Of a DNA stretch of 64,000 nucleotides, positions 42,191 through 53,680 are shown one piece after another. The notes below the pieces were generated by a model, which ran no database searches, was not told the origin of the DNA, and was given only the letters and a program-made list of their open reading frames with translations. The stretch's first letter is position 1. Every line of letters begins with the position of its first letter. Origin of the DNA: Odontesthes bonariensis (lineage: Eukaryota > Chordata > Actinopteri > Atheriniformes > Atherinopsidae); NCBI RefSeq assembly GCF_027942865.1, contig NC_134511.1, forward strand, positions 29,540,306 to 29,604,305. Reading direction: 5' to 3'. The translations under genes and the position numbers were made by a program.

Positions 42191-43060
42191 GTGTTTGCAC
42201 AACAAATGTTATGGCACTTTCATTCATATGGCAGCACATTTAAAATAAAACTAAATGCTAAAAGCTATAAAAAAAAATTTAAAAAAAAATATGTTTTTAC
42301 ATTAAGGAAATGCTTCACATGTATTTTATATTTTGAACCATTTATGTTTTTTTTTTTTTTAAAAGTCTTATCCTTCTGATAGAATAATAAAAAGCAATTC
42401 CGTTCCTTTTAGATTGCAAGGCCAAGTAACCACATCAGATGGCGCAATCCACAATGCATTTAAAGCAGTGTCTACATTTTACCCTGTACTTGAAGCTTAT
42501 TACCGATCAGTCTTGGCAGACTGTCATTTACTATGTCAACGTGATGTCAAATCAGAGATAGCTTTAGAAAATTATCTTCTTGCCCCTGCGGCTGCAATAG
42601 TGGACACACATTGGTACTCTTGAATACAATTAAGTCCGCCACTGAATAGGACTGAAAGTGATGAGAAAGACAGCAGGTTACTTTCATTCTAGACGCCACC
42701 TGGACCAAATCCTGCCATCTGTGTACAGATCATTTACACTGAAAACAAACATCCCAAGAGGTTGATGCAAGTGCACAGGACAAAAGAAACAGCAAAAACG
42801 AGTTAGAACCAGTTTTAGCGGCTCCACGTGAATGCCAGTGGTAATCTCATCCATCTTGTCTCAGCGCTTAACCATTCCAGGTAATAAAAGAGCCCCCAGT
42901 AAGACAAAGAAGCTGTGCTCTCCACTCATTTTTCATCTGTCCTTCACTGGCAGACTCACTCCTTTAGTCGCACCATGCCCTGCCTAACTCACGTTCATGT
43001 CATTATCACACCTGCGAAAGGCCCAGGTGATTTGGATCAGCAGGGTCATGGACAAGAGAG
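42191..43060. other. No assignable feature
   Basis: AT-rich at 42,240-42,400. A 69-codon open frame at 42,414-42,623 follows a TTTTAG acceptor-like site but resembles no family I know. Nothing else seen. Confidence 0.4.
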
Positions 43061-43061
43061 C

Positions 43062-43116
43062 ATGCTTTGAATTTCCCCCACTGGGGGATGAATAAAGTAT
43101 TTTTCTATTTTTCTCA
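43062..43116 (+). mobile_element. Rex1-type LINE 3' end fragment
   Basis: TTTGAATTTCCCCCACTGGG followed by GATGAATAAAGTATTTTTCT, matching the 3' end of the Rex1 at 55,460-55,510. No coding part. Confidence 0.65.
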
Positions 43117-43252
43117 TCCAAAAAGAAATAAGCTGACCTCCAGGGTTGTGTCATAACTCCAGCTGGGGTAAATAAATGACTCATATAATATGCTTAGTGT
43201 TTCGAGTATTAGTGTTTCAAATCTAAATTTGATTAAAGATGTATAACTTTCA

Positions 43253-43418
43253 GGGGTGGTCGGTGGAGTAGTGGGTTGTGCAGGCGCCCAATGTATAGAG
43301 GCTACAGTTCTCGCTGCAGTCCCACATTAGAAAGCCCTTTACTGCATGTCATTCCCCTTCTCTCTGCCCCTGCTTCCTGTCTCTTTCCTCAACTAAAGGC
43401 ATTTAAGGCAAAAAAAAA
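43253..43418 (+). mobile_element. tRNA-derived SINE with exact target duplication
   Basis: Starts GGGGTGGTCGGTGGAGTAGT, with a box A-like TGGAGTAGTGGGTTG and a tail CTGCATGTCATTCCCC ... CTTCCTGTCTCTTTCC ending in an A-run. A 12-bp duplication GTATAACTTTCA flanks it (43,241-43,252 and 43,419-43,430). Confidence 0.88.
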
Positions 43419-44357
43419 GTATAACTTTCACATCTGAACGAATAACTCATGGCTTTCATTTTTCTGTCTGCTTTGTTTGTTTTTGCAATCACTTCTGGTT
43501 GGGTTTGACAATAAGTGAAGAAATGACAGAAAACACTAATTTCAGCCTGCTCAGTGACACTGCTTTGTTGTGTATGGTGTGGTGCGTCTCCGCTGGCCGG
43601 CTGACAGCTGATCTGATAATAGGCTTTCCTGCAGGTGCCAGCCTGGCTGGATAAACCAGCGGTGAGCTCTGCTGCTCTCTCCAGTTCTCTCTGATTTAGC
43701 CAGCAGGGTTTATCTCAGCAGGTTTGAAACCGGTTTCAGGGCAGACAGCCTGGTCTGAGCACATGCAGGCAGACACTGTAGATTTTAATCACCTTTTGAA
43801 TGCCTCCCCTGTCCTCAGCTCACTTTTTTTTCCCAGCATTAAAAGTGACAAGGTCAATTATAGACACCAAAGAAGACAAATTGTGATTAGGTCAAGTACA
43901 TGCATATGTACAGTGTGTCTTTGAAGTAAAGAAAATTCTGTCACAAATATTCCAATTCATGCAAAAGCATACATACTGAAACTAGATTGTGCATTTAGCT
44001 GCACATAATTTGTCTGGATTGAACGTGAAGTATAAAGATACAGCTCAAAACCTTTATATTAACCTTACTGAGTTTTTCCTTTATTTACATAATTGATAGC
44101 ATCTGTGCCTCTAGCAAAAATATGTTAAGCTAAAAATGTGTTATGTATATATGGCTGAGAGGGTCCCGACCTGCGGAACAGCTGCATCCTCAAGAAGATT
44201 CAATATGGATACAGATTTAGAAGTATAGACAATCATCTTCCCAAAAATACATGGAGTTGAGTAGCTGATCCATCTTACCAGGACCTACAGCAAGGTTGAA
44301 AAAATGGGCTTGTATGGTGGAAATGATTGAATTTATAGAAGGCAGGCAGCAGACATA

Positions 44358-45090
44358 AGCCGCTTTCGGACTGTAGGAACCATTGGGAGTTCTAATAACC
44401 TTTTAATCCGCGGGGCCGTTTTCTCCCGTGTTCGGACATACAGGAACTCGGGGCCATCTCCCTTAGTTCCTATAACCATTTAGCTCCTTGTCCGAGGTCG
44501 GGTCTTTTCATAGTTCTATAGAACGCATCTGACGTAGGTGTTTGGTGGTTGGTAGCTACGCCCCCTGTCATGCTGTCACGGCTGAAATGTTTACTCATAC
44601 AACACGGACAAAACCGGCGCGTGTTTAATAAGTTAAACTTACACTGGTCTCCTTTGTCTGCGGCGCTCTGCTCTCCTTTCTTCCTTCATGAAATGAAAAA
44701 GTATCGTCTCCTGACTCTCTCTGTGTGCCCTTCCAGCCTCGATATTGGACGCCTGATGTGATCGTCCATGATTAATATCACCATCATGCAGACCATGAAC
44801 ACGGTGGCCTCCCTGCTCTCCATATTAGCTTCTTTGTGGTGTTTTTTCTTCTTTCCTTACTTTTACCGGGTTTTGTTTTGTTTTGCTGTTGAATGTGGCG
44901 CTAAACGGCTAACGTAACACGTCACTGACGCAAACGGCTGCGTGCGGCGCATCAGTCCCAACCTGGTCCCAACTCATGTGCGAATGCAGACTGAAACAGT
45001 TCCGCTGGGGAAGGACAGTTATCAGAACGAAATTCGAGTAGGACAGTTCTGATAACTGCGTTCTTAGAACGGCTCTGTCCGAAAGCGGCT
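44358..45090 (-). mobile_element. PIF/Harbinger-type non-autonomous element, copy B
   Basis: A 733-bp element with good terminal inverted repeats (AGCCGCTTTCGGAC at left, GTCCGAAAGCGGCT at right) and the 3-bp duplication ATA (44,355-44,357 and 45,091-45,093). It is oriented opposite to copies A and C. On the - strand it carries the same short coding remnant (MESREATVFMVCMMV-like, near 44,822-44,640). Confidence 0.88.
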
Positions 45091-45093
45091 ATA

Positions 45094-46696
45094 CAGGGGA
45101 GGTCGAAGTACCAGTGTGTCATAGGTCAGGGGGTCATTCTTCATGCATCATTGGTGCAATGATGCATGGAGAAAGACTGCAGATAAACAACTTCCAAACA
45201 GTAAGGTGATCAAAAGTCAGCTTTGTTGTAGGAATGAGATCTAAGCCATCTATGCATATGCCTAAACCGCCATCAGATACCCAGCCTGCCATTGGAAGAG
45301 ATGGATCCCAATGATGTCAAGGAGCAGAAGTGGAAGGGGAGTTCTATCCGAAGCCCAGCATCCTGAGGCACATGAACAATGGAAAGAGGAGGGGTGAAGA
45401 TTGCCAGAGCCACTGTCCATTAATATATCAGGAAGATGGACGCACGGGATGAACTGGTGCCTCCGGGAGCATAGGACAGAAGGTGACTGGGAGAAAGAGA
45501 CAGAATCATGGTCCAAGACCCTGGAAGGCCATTGAATGTGTCATTGGCAGCTAGAGAGAGTGTTCCAGAAATCATTTTGTAGGACTCATTGTGGATAACT
45601 AATGCATGAAGTATTTTAAAGATTTTAAGAAAAGTTTTAGACTCAATCCTTTAGCAGGCTCTCAGGTTAGTGCCATTTATGATCTCAGCATAGCCGACCC
45701 CATTAAGGTCCCCTCACAATGAACTCCTGTCTGTAAAAGTCATACTATCATCACGTGGCCTCACTGGTTTGCCTAAGCCTTTATCGTCACTGCTGCACTG
45801 AGCTGACATGAGAAGCAAGATTAAAAGCCCTCATCAGCCACCCTCATAGTCTTACGACTTCTGGCTATCTCCCTCTCGCTCTGATTATCAAAGTGATGCT
45901 GATTACAGGCCATGATAAATACAGGCTCTCACATCTTAGCAGAGACTAAGGAACAGAACAGAGGAGGGAGGACAGAATGTACATTTAAGCAGAGTAAAGA
46001 GAGGTTGATTGAGCAGTGCTGCACAAACCAAATGGTTAAGCCATTTTAAAGTTCTCAGCAGCAGAGGACGAAAAGAAACTGAATAGTTTTTATTTTACTA
46101 ACTACTAATTAAGAGTAACAGCTGGGACTGGCTTTTAAGATACATATGCTGGATCAAGAGTGAAACATCTGGACTGTTATCTGCATCATCTGCAACTTCC
46201 TGACTTCACTTCTGGCATGCTGAAAGTAGCATATTCAAAATACCATCAGTATCTAACTTTACTGTTATGACAGTTTTTTTTTACTGTTCAGCAAAAAACC
46301 TCTTTCACCTGCCCAGCATATAGCCAGTAATATACACAGATAAATACAGTGGAGCATTAAGGAACTATAGAACAGACACGTGTCTCTCGAGACTCAACGG
46401 AGACACATCATTATATCAGCCAATATATCAGTGGTGTGTTTATGGCTTATATTTTGCCCACAACCGATTTAACATGAACTGATGGAGACTGATTCAAGTT
46501 TTTTAAAGATGAAAACACTAAGACACTTTAAGTAAATATCAGAAGCCTAAATAAATAAATTATTTTCATTCACTTTAAATAACTCAAATTGGACTCTGAG
46601 GCACTCTGTGCACAACTTTTTGAGTCTTTCCACACTAATATAAGTATGCTAACAAGCCAGACTAAGACTGACGATCTAGCAAACATTCTAAATGCC
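45094..46696. other. No assignable feature
   Basis: Single-copy-looking sequence with no open frame, repeat or motif I can assign. Confidence 0.4.
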
Positions 46697-46971
46697 TGTA
46701 ACGACGCGCTCGCCGTTACCTCGGATTAAAAGGAACTAGGCTATGACAGACAGAAAAAAGACATTTATTGATACAGTGGATTCAGGTGTGTTTCGGGCGG
46801 GGCAGAGACGCTGTGCACAGGACGCTTGCTGGTCTGTGTCGTCGTCCGCTTGTTTATGACCTGCACACACAGAACCACACAGACAGACTCATTACATGAG
46901 TGGGATATGATTGGGAAAAACAAAGGTGAAACTTACCTCAACCGGCTGCTCTGTCCTCCTGGGGTGTTACA
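46697..46971 (-). mobile_element. Possible solo LTR
   Basis: On the - strand it begins TGTAACACCCCAGGAGG and ends GTCGTTACA, i.e. TG...CA with TGTAAC/GTTACA inverted ends, and has an AATAAA about 70 bases before its end. No target duplication is apparent, so this is tentative. Confidence 0.3.
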
Positions 46972-48960
46972 TCAAAAGAGGTCCCCGGGGACATGACCCT
47001 TTAAATATGGTTCCGGAGGACAGTAGCAAGTAGGAGGGGGGAGTAGGGGAGTGTGTAAATATGTTTATTCATGTATATATGTTTAGGGTGTTAAGTGATG
47101 GTTTAGGGGTTTGTAAATAGGTGATTATATTGTGTATATATTGAAATTATGTACGTATGTACATACATTTATGATTTATTGGTAATTATGTAAATATTTG
47201 AACCTACCTGTTAATGGTTTGGTCTAATTAGTCATGTGACTAAGGGTAGGGTTTTAAAAGGGAGGCAAAAAATGTTTGTTGGGGGTAGAGTGTTGGAGAT
47301 TGGATTTGAGACTGATGAGTATTGTTATTGAGAAGAATTTGGATTTTGCATGTGTTTCAATAAACACACCTTCATTGCCACTTAAAGGAGTATTCCTTGG
47401 TTTTTTGCCTCCGGACCGCTCGACAAGTTGACAATGCCCAACACCAACAAGTGAGCATTATCATTGTGATTGTTAACATGCTGATGCAAATGTTCAGCTT
47501 AAACCTCCTTATGTGTATAATTACTGACTCCAGGCACTACTAAAATAGCTGTAGACGTAGTCTTAATTTTTGCATGAATACTAAATCAGACTGTGTTCAC
47601 ATATTTAAATCATCTCCATCGTGCTTTCTCTGTTTACGAAGATTGGATCTTTGTTGAATGACAGCAGAGTGCGAGGAGATTTTTATCTGTCTCCTGCAAT
47701 CAGACGCTGTCAGATTTAATGATTGTGGCAAGCTTGAAAACTATCATCGTTAGAACGAAAGGTTGAGGTTTAGGCCACAGAGAGAGACATTCTATCTGTA
47801 AAAGGTATCTGCCAAAGGTGTGCAATTAAAGTCAGATATTGCACATGCAAAGATGTCTTATCTTTATTCCGAGATAACCTGGAAAGGAAAATAATACACA
47901 AGGCTTCATATGCGAGTGTATTGTTCGCTTGAAAATCCTTTGAACGCCCGTTGTGTTGGACGACCTAATGATCTGACCACAGCAGCTGTTCAACACATTA
48001 TCTGTTACTGTAGACGACAGACGTAAGCCCAGCCCTGACCAAAGCCTGATTGTCGCAGACGAGCTTCATATCCGCCCTCTGAAGCATGCGTAATGCCTGA
48101 CGTTTGCCTGCTCAGATATGGATCAGAGCAATTGAGCCTTATCTGTTTCCTTTTGCTTTATCAAGATCATTTCTATGCCACTTGTTGGTGAGCAGATTTG
48201 TGTGTTGGAGGCAGCTATTGTTGTGCTCAGTTAATCTGGACGTGTGAACAAAATAAATTGTCTTACATCAATTACCAAGAGGCTGAGAATGTAAACAAAG
48301 ACGGCTTTCCTGGTAAACGGTCAGTTTATAGTACCGTTTCCCTTTTTGGATGAACACAAAGGTTTGCAAAGAAATTTATATTTTATATTTATCCAATCAA
48401 TATAACTATTCCATCAACATTATTCTTTTTTCATGTTTTACAGCTTTACCATGATTTGCGTATACCTTCACTTCTTTTCAAAGTTTGATTCATGGTTTTT
48501 CTGAACATGTTTGTAGAAAAATGAACAATTAGTTCTGCTCACAGGTGATGTTAACCACTATCACCATGGTCAAATCGCTACGAAGACACACTTTTATTGG
48601 CAAACCAGTCTGACGAGAGAGTGTGAAGCAGCTATTTTGGTATACAGCACAAATGTTACAGTTTTATGAAGAAGGCTGAAAGATTGTGTAATTACTGTTT
48701 TCCTTTCTCTTTCTCCTACACTTCAGGTTAAGTTTTGATTCTTTAGAACTCTGAAGTACCCACATGATGACGTGCCCTTTCTACACCTCACAAGTGTTTA
48801 TTGGACAACAAACACTCAGATGGAGGAAGGTATAGTAGGTAGGTATGGTGAAAAATACTAATTCATGGACTTTTGAGCAAAAGACTGTTTGGATACAAGT
48901 CAGAATACATGTTAAGACTGTTACAAAAATCTAAATAATTAAAGCTTCGTCTTTTTGGGA
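46972..48960. other. No assignable feature
   Basis: AT-rich single-copy-looking DNA. 47,000-47,400 has promoter-like TTTTAAAAGG and a CAATAAACAC signal that might be another decayed LTR or transcript end, but nothing paired could be found. Confidence 0.35.
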
Positions 48961-48964
48961 GCTA

Positions 48965-49066
48965 GTGGTCTTTAATCGAAAGTAGATGGACAGGAAAGGG
49001 GGCAGGGAGTGGAGGGGAACACATCCTGCAAAGGGCCCCAGGCCGGGACTCAAACACATTTTTGAA
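48965..49066 (-). mobile_element. tRNA-type SINE fragment, reverse orientation
   Basis: AGATGGACAGGAAAGGGGGC and GGCCGGGACTCAAAC. Read on the - strand this gives a box B-like GTTTGAGTCCCGGCC and the CCTGTCC tail, of the same kind as the SINE at 43,253. Truncated. Confidence 0.55.
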
Positions 49067-49317
49067 GTCTTTGAAGCTAAAAGCTAATCGAAAAAGGACC
49101 CATTTTACCATGTATAACAACTCAAACATCACAAATTTCATAGTGGTTTGAGTCAAAGCCATTTAATGTTTTTATTTTAAACCATATTACTTATGCATTG
49201 GAGCATTTTTGTTTGTTTCTGTTTTGGTTTACTGTGTCACTATTTGAACAATCATGTTTCTCACTCATTCTTATAGTTTCATAGTTGTCATTTTGGGATT
49301 TAATGGTTTAAAACATT

Positions 49318-49574
49318 TTAAGGACATCACCTGCTTCCTACGCACTTATTTGTTTCCTAAATGGTCTTTAAATTGTCTTTTTTCCCAATTGTCTGGGTAC
49401 CTAAATTATTGCACTTACTCTAGCACTAGTTATGCTCTTAGCTGTTTGGTTTTGGAAGGAAATGCACTTATGATTTCTTGTGACCTGAAGTTCTTTTGCC
49501 TACCGATGTTGAACACACTTATTGTAAGTCGCTTTGGATAAAAACGTCTGCAAAATGACCGTAATGTAATGTAA
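49318..49574 (+). mobile_element. L2-type LINE 3' end
   Basis: Matches the 3' untranslated region of the LINE at 34,360-34,572 and 35,302-35,355 (CCTACGCACTTATTTGTTTCC, GGAAGGAAATGCACTTATGA), ending GTAAGTCGCTTTGGATAAA and GTAATGTAATGTAAT. Here the 3' end is uninterrupted. No coding part. Confidence 0.85.
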
Positions 49575-49575
49575 T

Positions 49576-49905
49576 TTTTGTTTGTGTGTTTGTTCTCTGC
49601 TTACAGGTGCTCCTGGTGCCCTGGATTCCCCACAAAAGCTGTGGATTGTCTTCAGTTTTGTTTTTACAGGTGTAGCAGCTGGTTGTCTGATTTTTCATTG
49701 TTTTCTATGTTTTTCTCTTCATATTTCTGTTCCTTTTTTCCCCTTCTTAGCTCTCCCTCTCTCTCTGTCCCCCGGTCCGGTTCGGCACTATCACATGTCA
49801 AGTATTGTAACAAAAATAAATAAATAAATAAGGAGTTGATGGACATCAAGGGGAGCTTTACATTCATAAAGCTTCCCTTGGCATAGCAAATGTGTTTGGC
49901 ATAAC
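49576..49905 (+). mobile_element. Second copy of the LINE 3' block, left part
   Basis: Matches 41,767-42,112 (TGCTCCTGGTGC, CCCACAAAAGC, CTCTCTGTCCCCCGGTCC, AATAAATAAATAA) and continues into the shared block GGAGTTGATGG ... GCAAATGTGTTT. It is cut at about 49,905 by the Rex1; the remaining AAACGGTATTCAG ... GGACAGGACAAGGGG and poly(A) lie at 55,523-55,588. Confidence 0.75.
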
Positions 49906-50173
49906 TATAATCTCGGTTGCTATGCGCCGACCTCATTGGCAGCAAGTCTGTGTACCTCTCAATTTTTCTCATCGTTTATATGATTATTTCTCATTTTTAA
50001 TTTTTTAGTTTCTATCTAAACATTTTTAGTTATTTTTATTGATCTGCTTTTTGTTTTAATTAATTTTTTTTGACAATGTGCACTACTACTAAAGCAGTGT
50101 ACACAAGAGAAGAACTGTTGGCACTGTCAAGGATTGGACACGGAATTAAACATCCAATTCCGACCGAGCTTAA

Positions 50174-50774
50174 AGCTGCAGTCTGCAGGATTTGTTGTTG
50201 TCATACGTAAAGTCCTAATTTTTGGCATTTTAAGAGTTTACATGATCTATCAGAACGCTTGAAGTTGAAAACGGTGACCTCCGTAGTCGCAAAATGCAAG
50301 AAATGCTTATTTTTTAACCGAAAAATAAAAAGTTATTCAACTTCCTGTCCCGCCCCATCAAAACACATGAGAACTCGTGCACGTCTACGTGCACGCCAGA
50401 TGCGCGTACACGACTCCTCATTCATCAACTCACCTGTCATTTGTGATCATGGAAGACACAGTAAGTAGACTATAGCCCGTAATGAAGTTTAATAGTCTAG
50501 ATAAATAAGCGTGGGGACGAGCGTACCTTGTATCGCGCGTGCACAATCGGTGATTGACAGGCAGCAGAGCCCAGCTCGTAACCTGATTGGTTACCTTTTA
50601 TCGGTCCGGTCTGCAATTTTTTAAACAAACCTGCTGGCTTTGGAGGGACCTAGCGGGACATATAGGGGACGTAGAGAACTCATTTTTTTTGTATTGGGGT
50701 ATTTAATGTACTACTTTCAGAATCCCCGGACAGTTCCAGGCATTATGCTTGAAAAAGAGTTGCAGACTGCAGCT
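50174..50774. mobile_element. TTAA-target non-autonomous element in the Rex1 coding region, 601 bp
   Basis: Flanked by TTAA (50,170-50,173 and 50,775-50,778). Terminal inverted repeats AGCTGCAGTCTGCA / TGCAGACTGCAGCT are 14 bp. Taking out the element with one TTAA leaves the Rex1 frame uninterrupted (TELK then KLGYRG). No coding capacity. Confidence 0.92.
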
Positions 50775-52912
50775 TTAAAAAGCTAGGCTACCGTGGATGC
50801 AGAGCTGGAGCGAAACTAAAGGCAAAGAGGCACAACAGGAGGTGGAGGTACAAACCTTTTCTGCCCTTGGTGATCATGGGAAACGCTAACTCACTGCCTA
50901 ACAAGTGTGATGAGTTAGAGGCGCTTGTGCGGAACCAACGGCTGTATAAAGAAAGCAGTTTGATCTGTCTGTCCGAGTCCTGGCTGAACAACAACACACC
51001 AGACTCATGTGTGGGCATACCAAGCTTCACAGCTGTACGAGCGGATCGTGACCCGAGTACGAGCGGCGGTAAGCGGAAAGGCGGGGGTGTTATACTGTTC
51101 TTTAATCAAAGATGGGTAAACTACCGCAATGTGACCGTTAAGGAGAGGGTTTGTTGTCCAGACATCGAACTGCTGTCAGTTGGTTTACGTGCATTTTATG
51201 CGCCCAGAGAGTTCCCATACACAGTCGTCATCGTTGTTTACATTCCACCGAGGGCGGCACCTACAACGGCGTGTGACGTCATCCATGACGCCGTTGCTAG
51301 GATACAGACCCAGCATCCTGAGGCATTCATTGCAATCACAGGAGATTTCAACCACGTCTCTCTATCCTCCTGCCTGACTGGCTTTGTACAGTATGTGGAT
51401 TGTCCAACACGTGGAGAAAAGACATTAGATCTGTTCTATGCTAACGTGAAGGAGGCTTACAGGACAGTGTCTCTTCCACCACTGGGTAGATCTGATCACA
51501 GCATGGTCTATCTACAACCCACATACAGACCATGTGTACAAAGACTTCCTGTTACTACCAGATCTTTCAGGAAGTGGTCACCAGAGGCGAGTGATGCATT
51601 GAGAGACTGCTTTGATGTCACAGACTGGGCTGTACTGCTGGAGGAAGAAGAAATGGACATTGACATGGACAGGAGGGTCAGCACCATCACTGACTACATT
51701 AACTTCTGTAGGGACACTGTGATTCCAGTGAGGACTGTAAGGTGCTATCCAAATAACAAACCATGGATCACCAGTGACATCAAAGACTTCCTGAACCAGA
51801 AAAAGAGGGCGTTCCAGAATGGGGATAGAGAAAGGCAGAGGAGTGTACAACAGGAGCTTAAAAAGACATTACGTCGAGCTAAGGTGGAGTACAACAAAAA
51901 GGTAGAGAGACAGCTGGAGAACAATAACACCAAGGAGGTGTGGAGGGGCATGAGGACCATCACTGGATACAGACTGAAGAACTCTCAGTCTGTAGAAGGT
52001 GATGTGGACAGAGCCAATACTTTCAACCATTATTACAACAGGTTTGACAGTGTGGCTTTTCCCTCCTCTGCTGCTGCTTCCTCCACCCCCACCACTACAG
52101 CTGCTTTCTCTATACTGCTTCCACTGCCCTGCTGTACTTCCACCTCAATGGCAACCTGCATCGCCAAGCCTCCTCCTCCGCCTGACTGCACCTCTACCTC
52201 TGCTGTCACCAACAAGCTTCTTCTGTCCAGCTGTACCTCCACCTCTGCAGCAACTTCCACCGCCTGGTCTCTTGAGCCAAGCCACACCTCCATCTGTGCG
52301 GCAGCTCCCACCGCCTGGCCTCATCAGCCCAGCTGCACCTCCACCTCTGTGGCAGCTCCCACCACCAGGCATCCAGAGCCCAGCTGCACGTCCACCTCTG
52401 CGGTAGCTCCCACCACCAGGCATCCAGAGCCCAGCTGAACATCCACCTTTGCGGCAGCTTCCACTGCCAGGCCTTCTGAACCCAGCTGCACCTCCACATC
52501 TGTGGCTGTTCCCACCGCCTGGCCTCATGAGCCCAGCTGCACCTCCACCTCTGCGGCAGCTCCCACCACCAGGCATCCAGAGCCCAGCTGCACATCCACC
52601 TCTGCGGCAGCTCCCACCACCAGGCATCCAGAGCCCAGCTGCACATCCACCTCTGCGGCAGCTTCCACTGCCAGGCCTTTTGAACCCAGCTGCACCTCCA
52701 CATCTGTGGTAGGGCCGGCACGGTATATGTATTCGTACAGAACCGTCACGGTACGGGGGTCACGGTTCGGTACGCGCATTTCCACGCAGAATACACACGG
52801 TACGGAAGTTTTCTGAACGCGGAACTGTTATTTTGCAAGAGTTTCCTTCAGGACCCATTTAAACACGGCCACATGCAAGCTCTGATTGGTCCGTAGAGAT
52901 ATATGCTTTCGG

Positions 52913-53480
52913 ACAGAGTAGTTATAAGAACGCAGTTATCAGAACTGTCCTACTTGAATTTCGTTCTGATAACTATCCTTCCCCAGCGGAACTGTTTCAG
53001 TCTGCATTCGCACATGAGTCGGGACTGATGCGCCGCGCGCAGCCGTCCGTGTCAGTGACGTGTTAGCTGTTAGCCGTTTAGCGCCACATTCAACAACAAA
53101 AGAGAACAAAACAAAACCCGAGAGAAGAAAAAACACCACAAAGAAGCTAATATGGAGAGCGGGGAGGCCACTGTGTTTATGGTCTGCATGATGGTGATAT
53201 TAATCATGGACAATCACATCAGGCGTGTAATATCGAGGCTGGAAGAGCTCACAGAGAGTCAGGATCAAGCGCAGGCGATACTTCTTCGTTTCATGAAGGA
53301 AGAAAGGAGAGCAGCACGCCGCAGACAAAGGAGACAACGTGTAAGTTTAACTTATTAAACATGCGCCGGTTCTGTCTGTGTGGTATGATGAAACATTTCA
53401 GCCGTGATAGCATGACATGGGGCACAGCTAACGACCACCACACACCTCCGTCAGATGCGTTCCATAAAACCATGAAAAGA
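52913..53480 (+). mobile_element. PIF/Harbinger-type element, copy C (right end missing)
   Basis: Begins GCTTTCGGACAGAGTAGTTA (the first bases worn) and aligns with copy A. It includes the short frame MESGEATVFMVCMMVILIMD (53,152-53,358), followed by a lysine/arginine-rich end. It stops around ...AAAAGACCCGAC at about 53,480, so the 3' third is deleted. Confidence 0.75.
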
Positions 53481-53680
53481 CCCGACCAGTTACGTCTCCC
53501 AAATGTATTACAACAACCCCTGGATACGAATACATGCAGAGCAAAAAAAATTACCAAAGCAATTGGAATTTACATCGCATCTGCTATGCGCCCATATTCC
53601 ACTGTAGAAGAGGCAGGATTCAGATATCTATTACATGTGCTCGAACCTCGCTACACGCCTCCTTCGGCACTGTACCGAAA
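53481..53680 (+). pseudogene. hAT transposase fragment
   Basis: About 65 open codons: ITKAIGIYIASAMRPYSTV, EEAGFRYLLHVLEPRY and TPPS. This is the conserved segment just after the zinc finger in ZBED-type hAT transposases (usually ...DMRPFSVVEN.GF..LL..LEPRY). The rest of the gene is missing. Confidence 0.8.

Noticed and set aside
42414..42623. 69-codon open frame after an acceptor-like TTTTAG
   Set aside because: Could be a host exon, but there is no donor, no partner exon and no recognised family.
46963..47440. Solo LTR reading rightwards from TGTTACA
   Set aside because: No matching CA end with target duplication was found; only the weaker leftward candidate at 46,697-46,971 was listed.
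52033..52785. Long - strand open frames rich in Gly/Trp/Val opposite the Rex1 linker
   Set aside because: They are by-products of the 51-bp minisatellite read on the other strand and carry no family motif.
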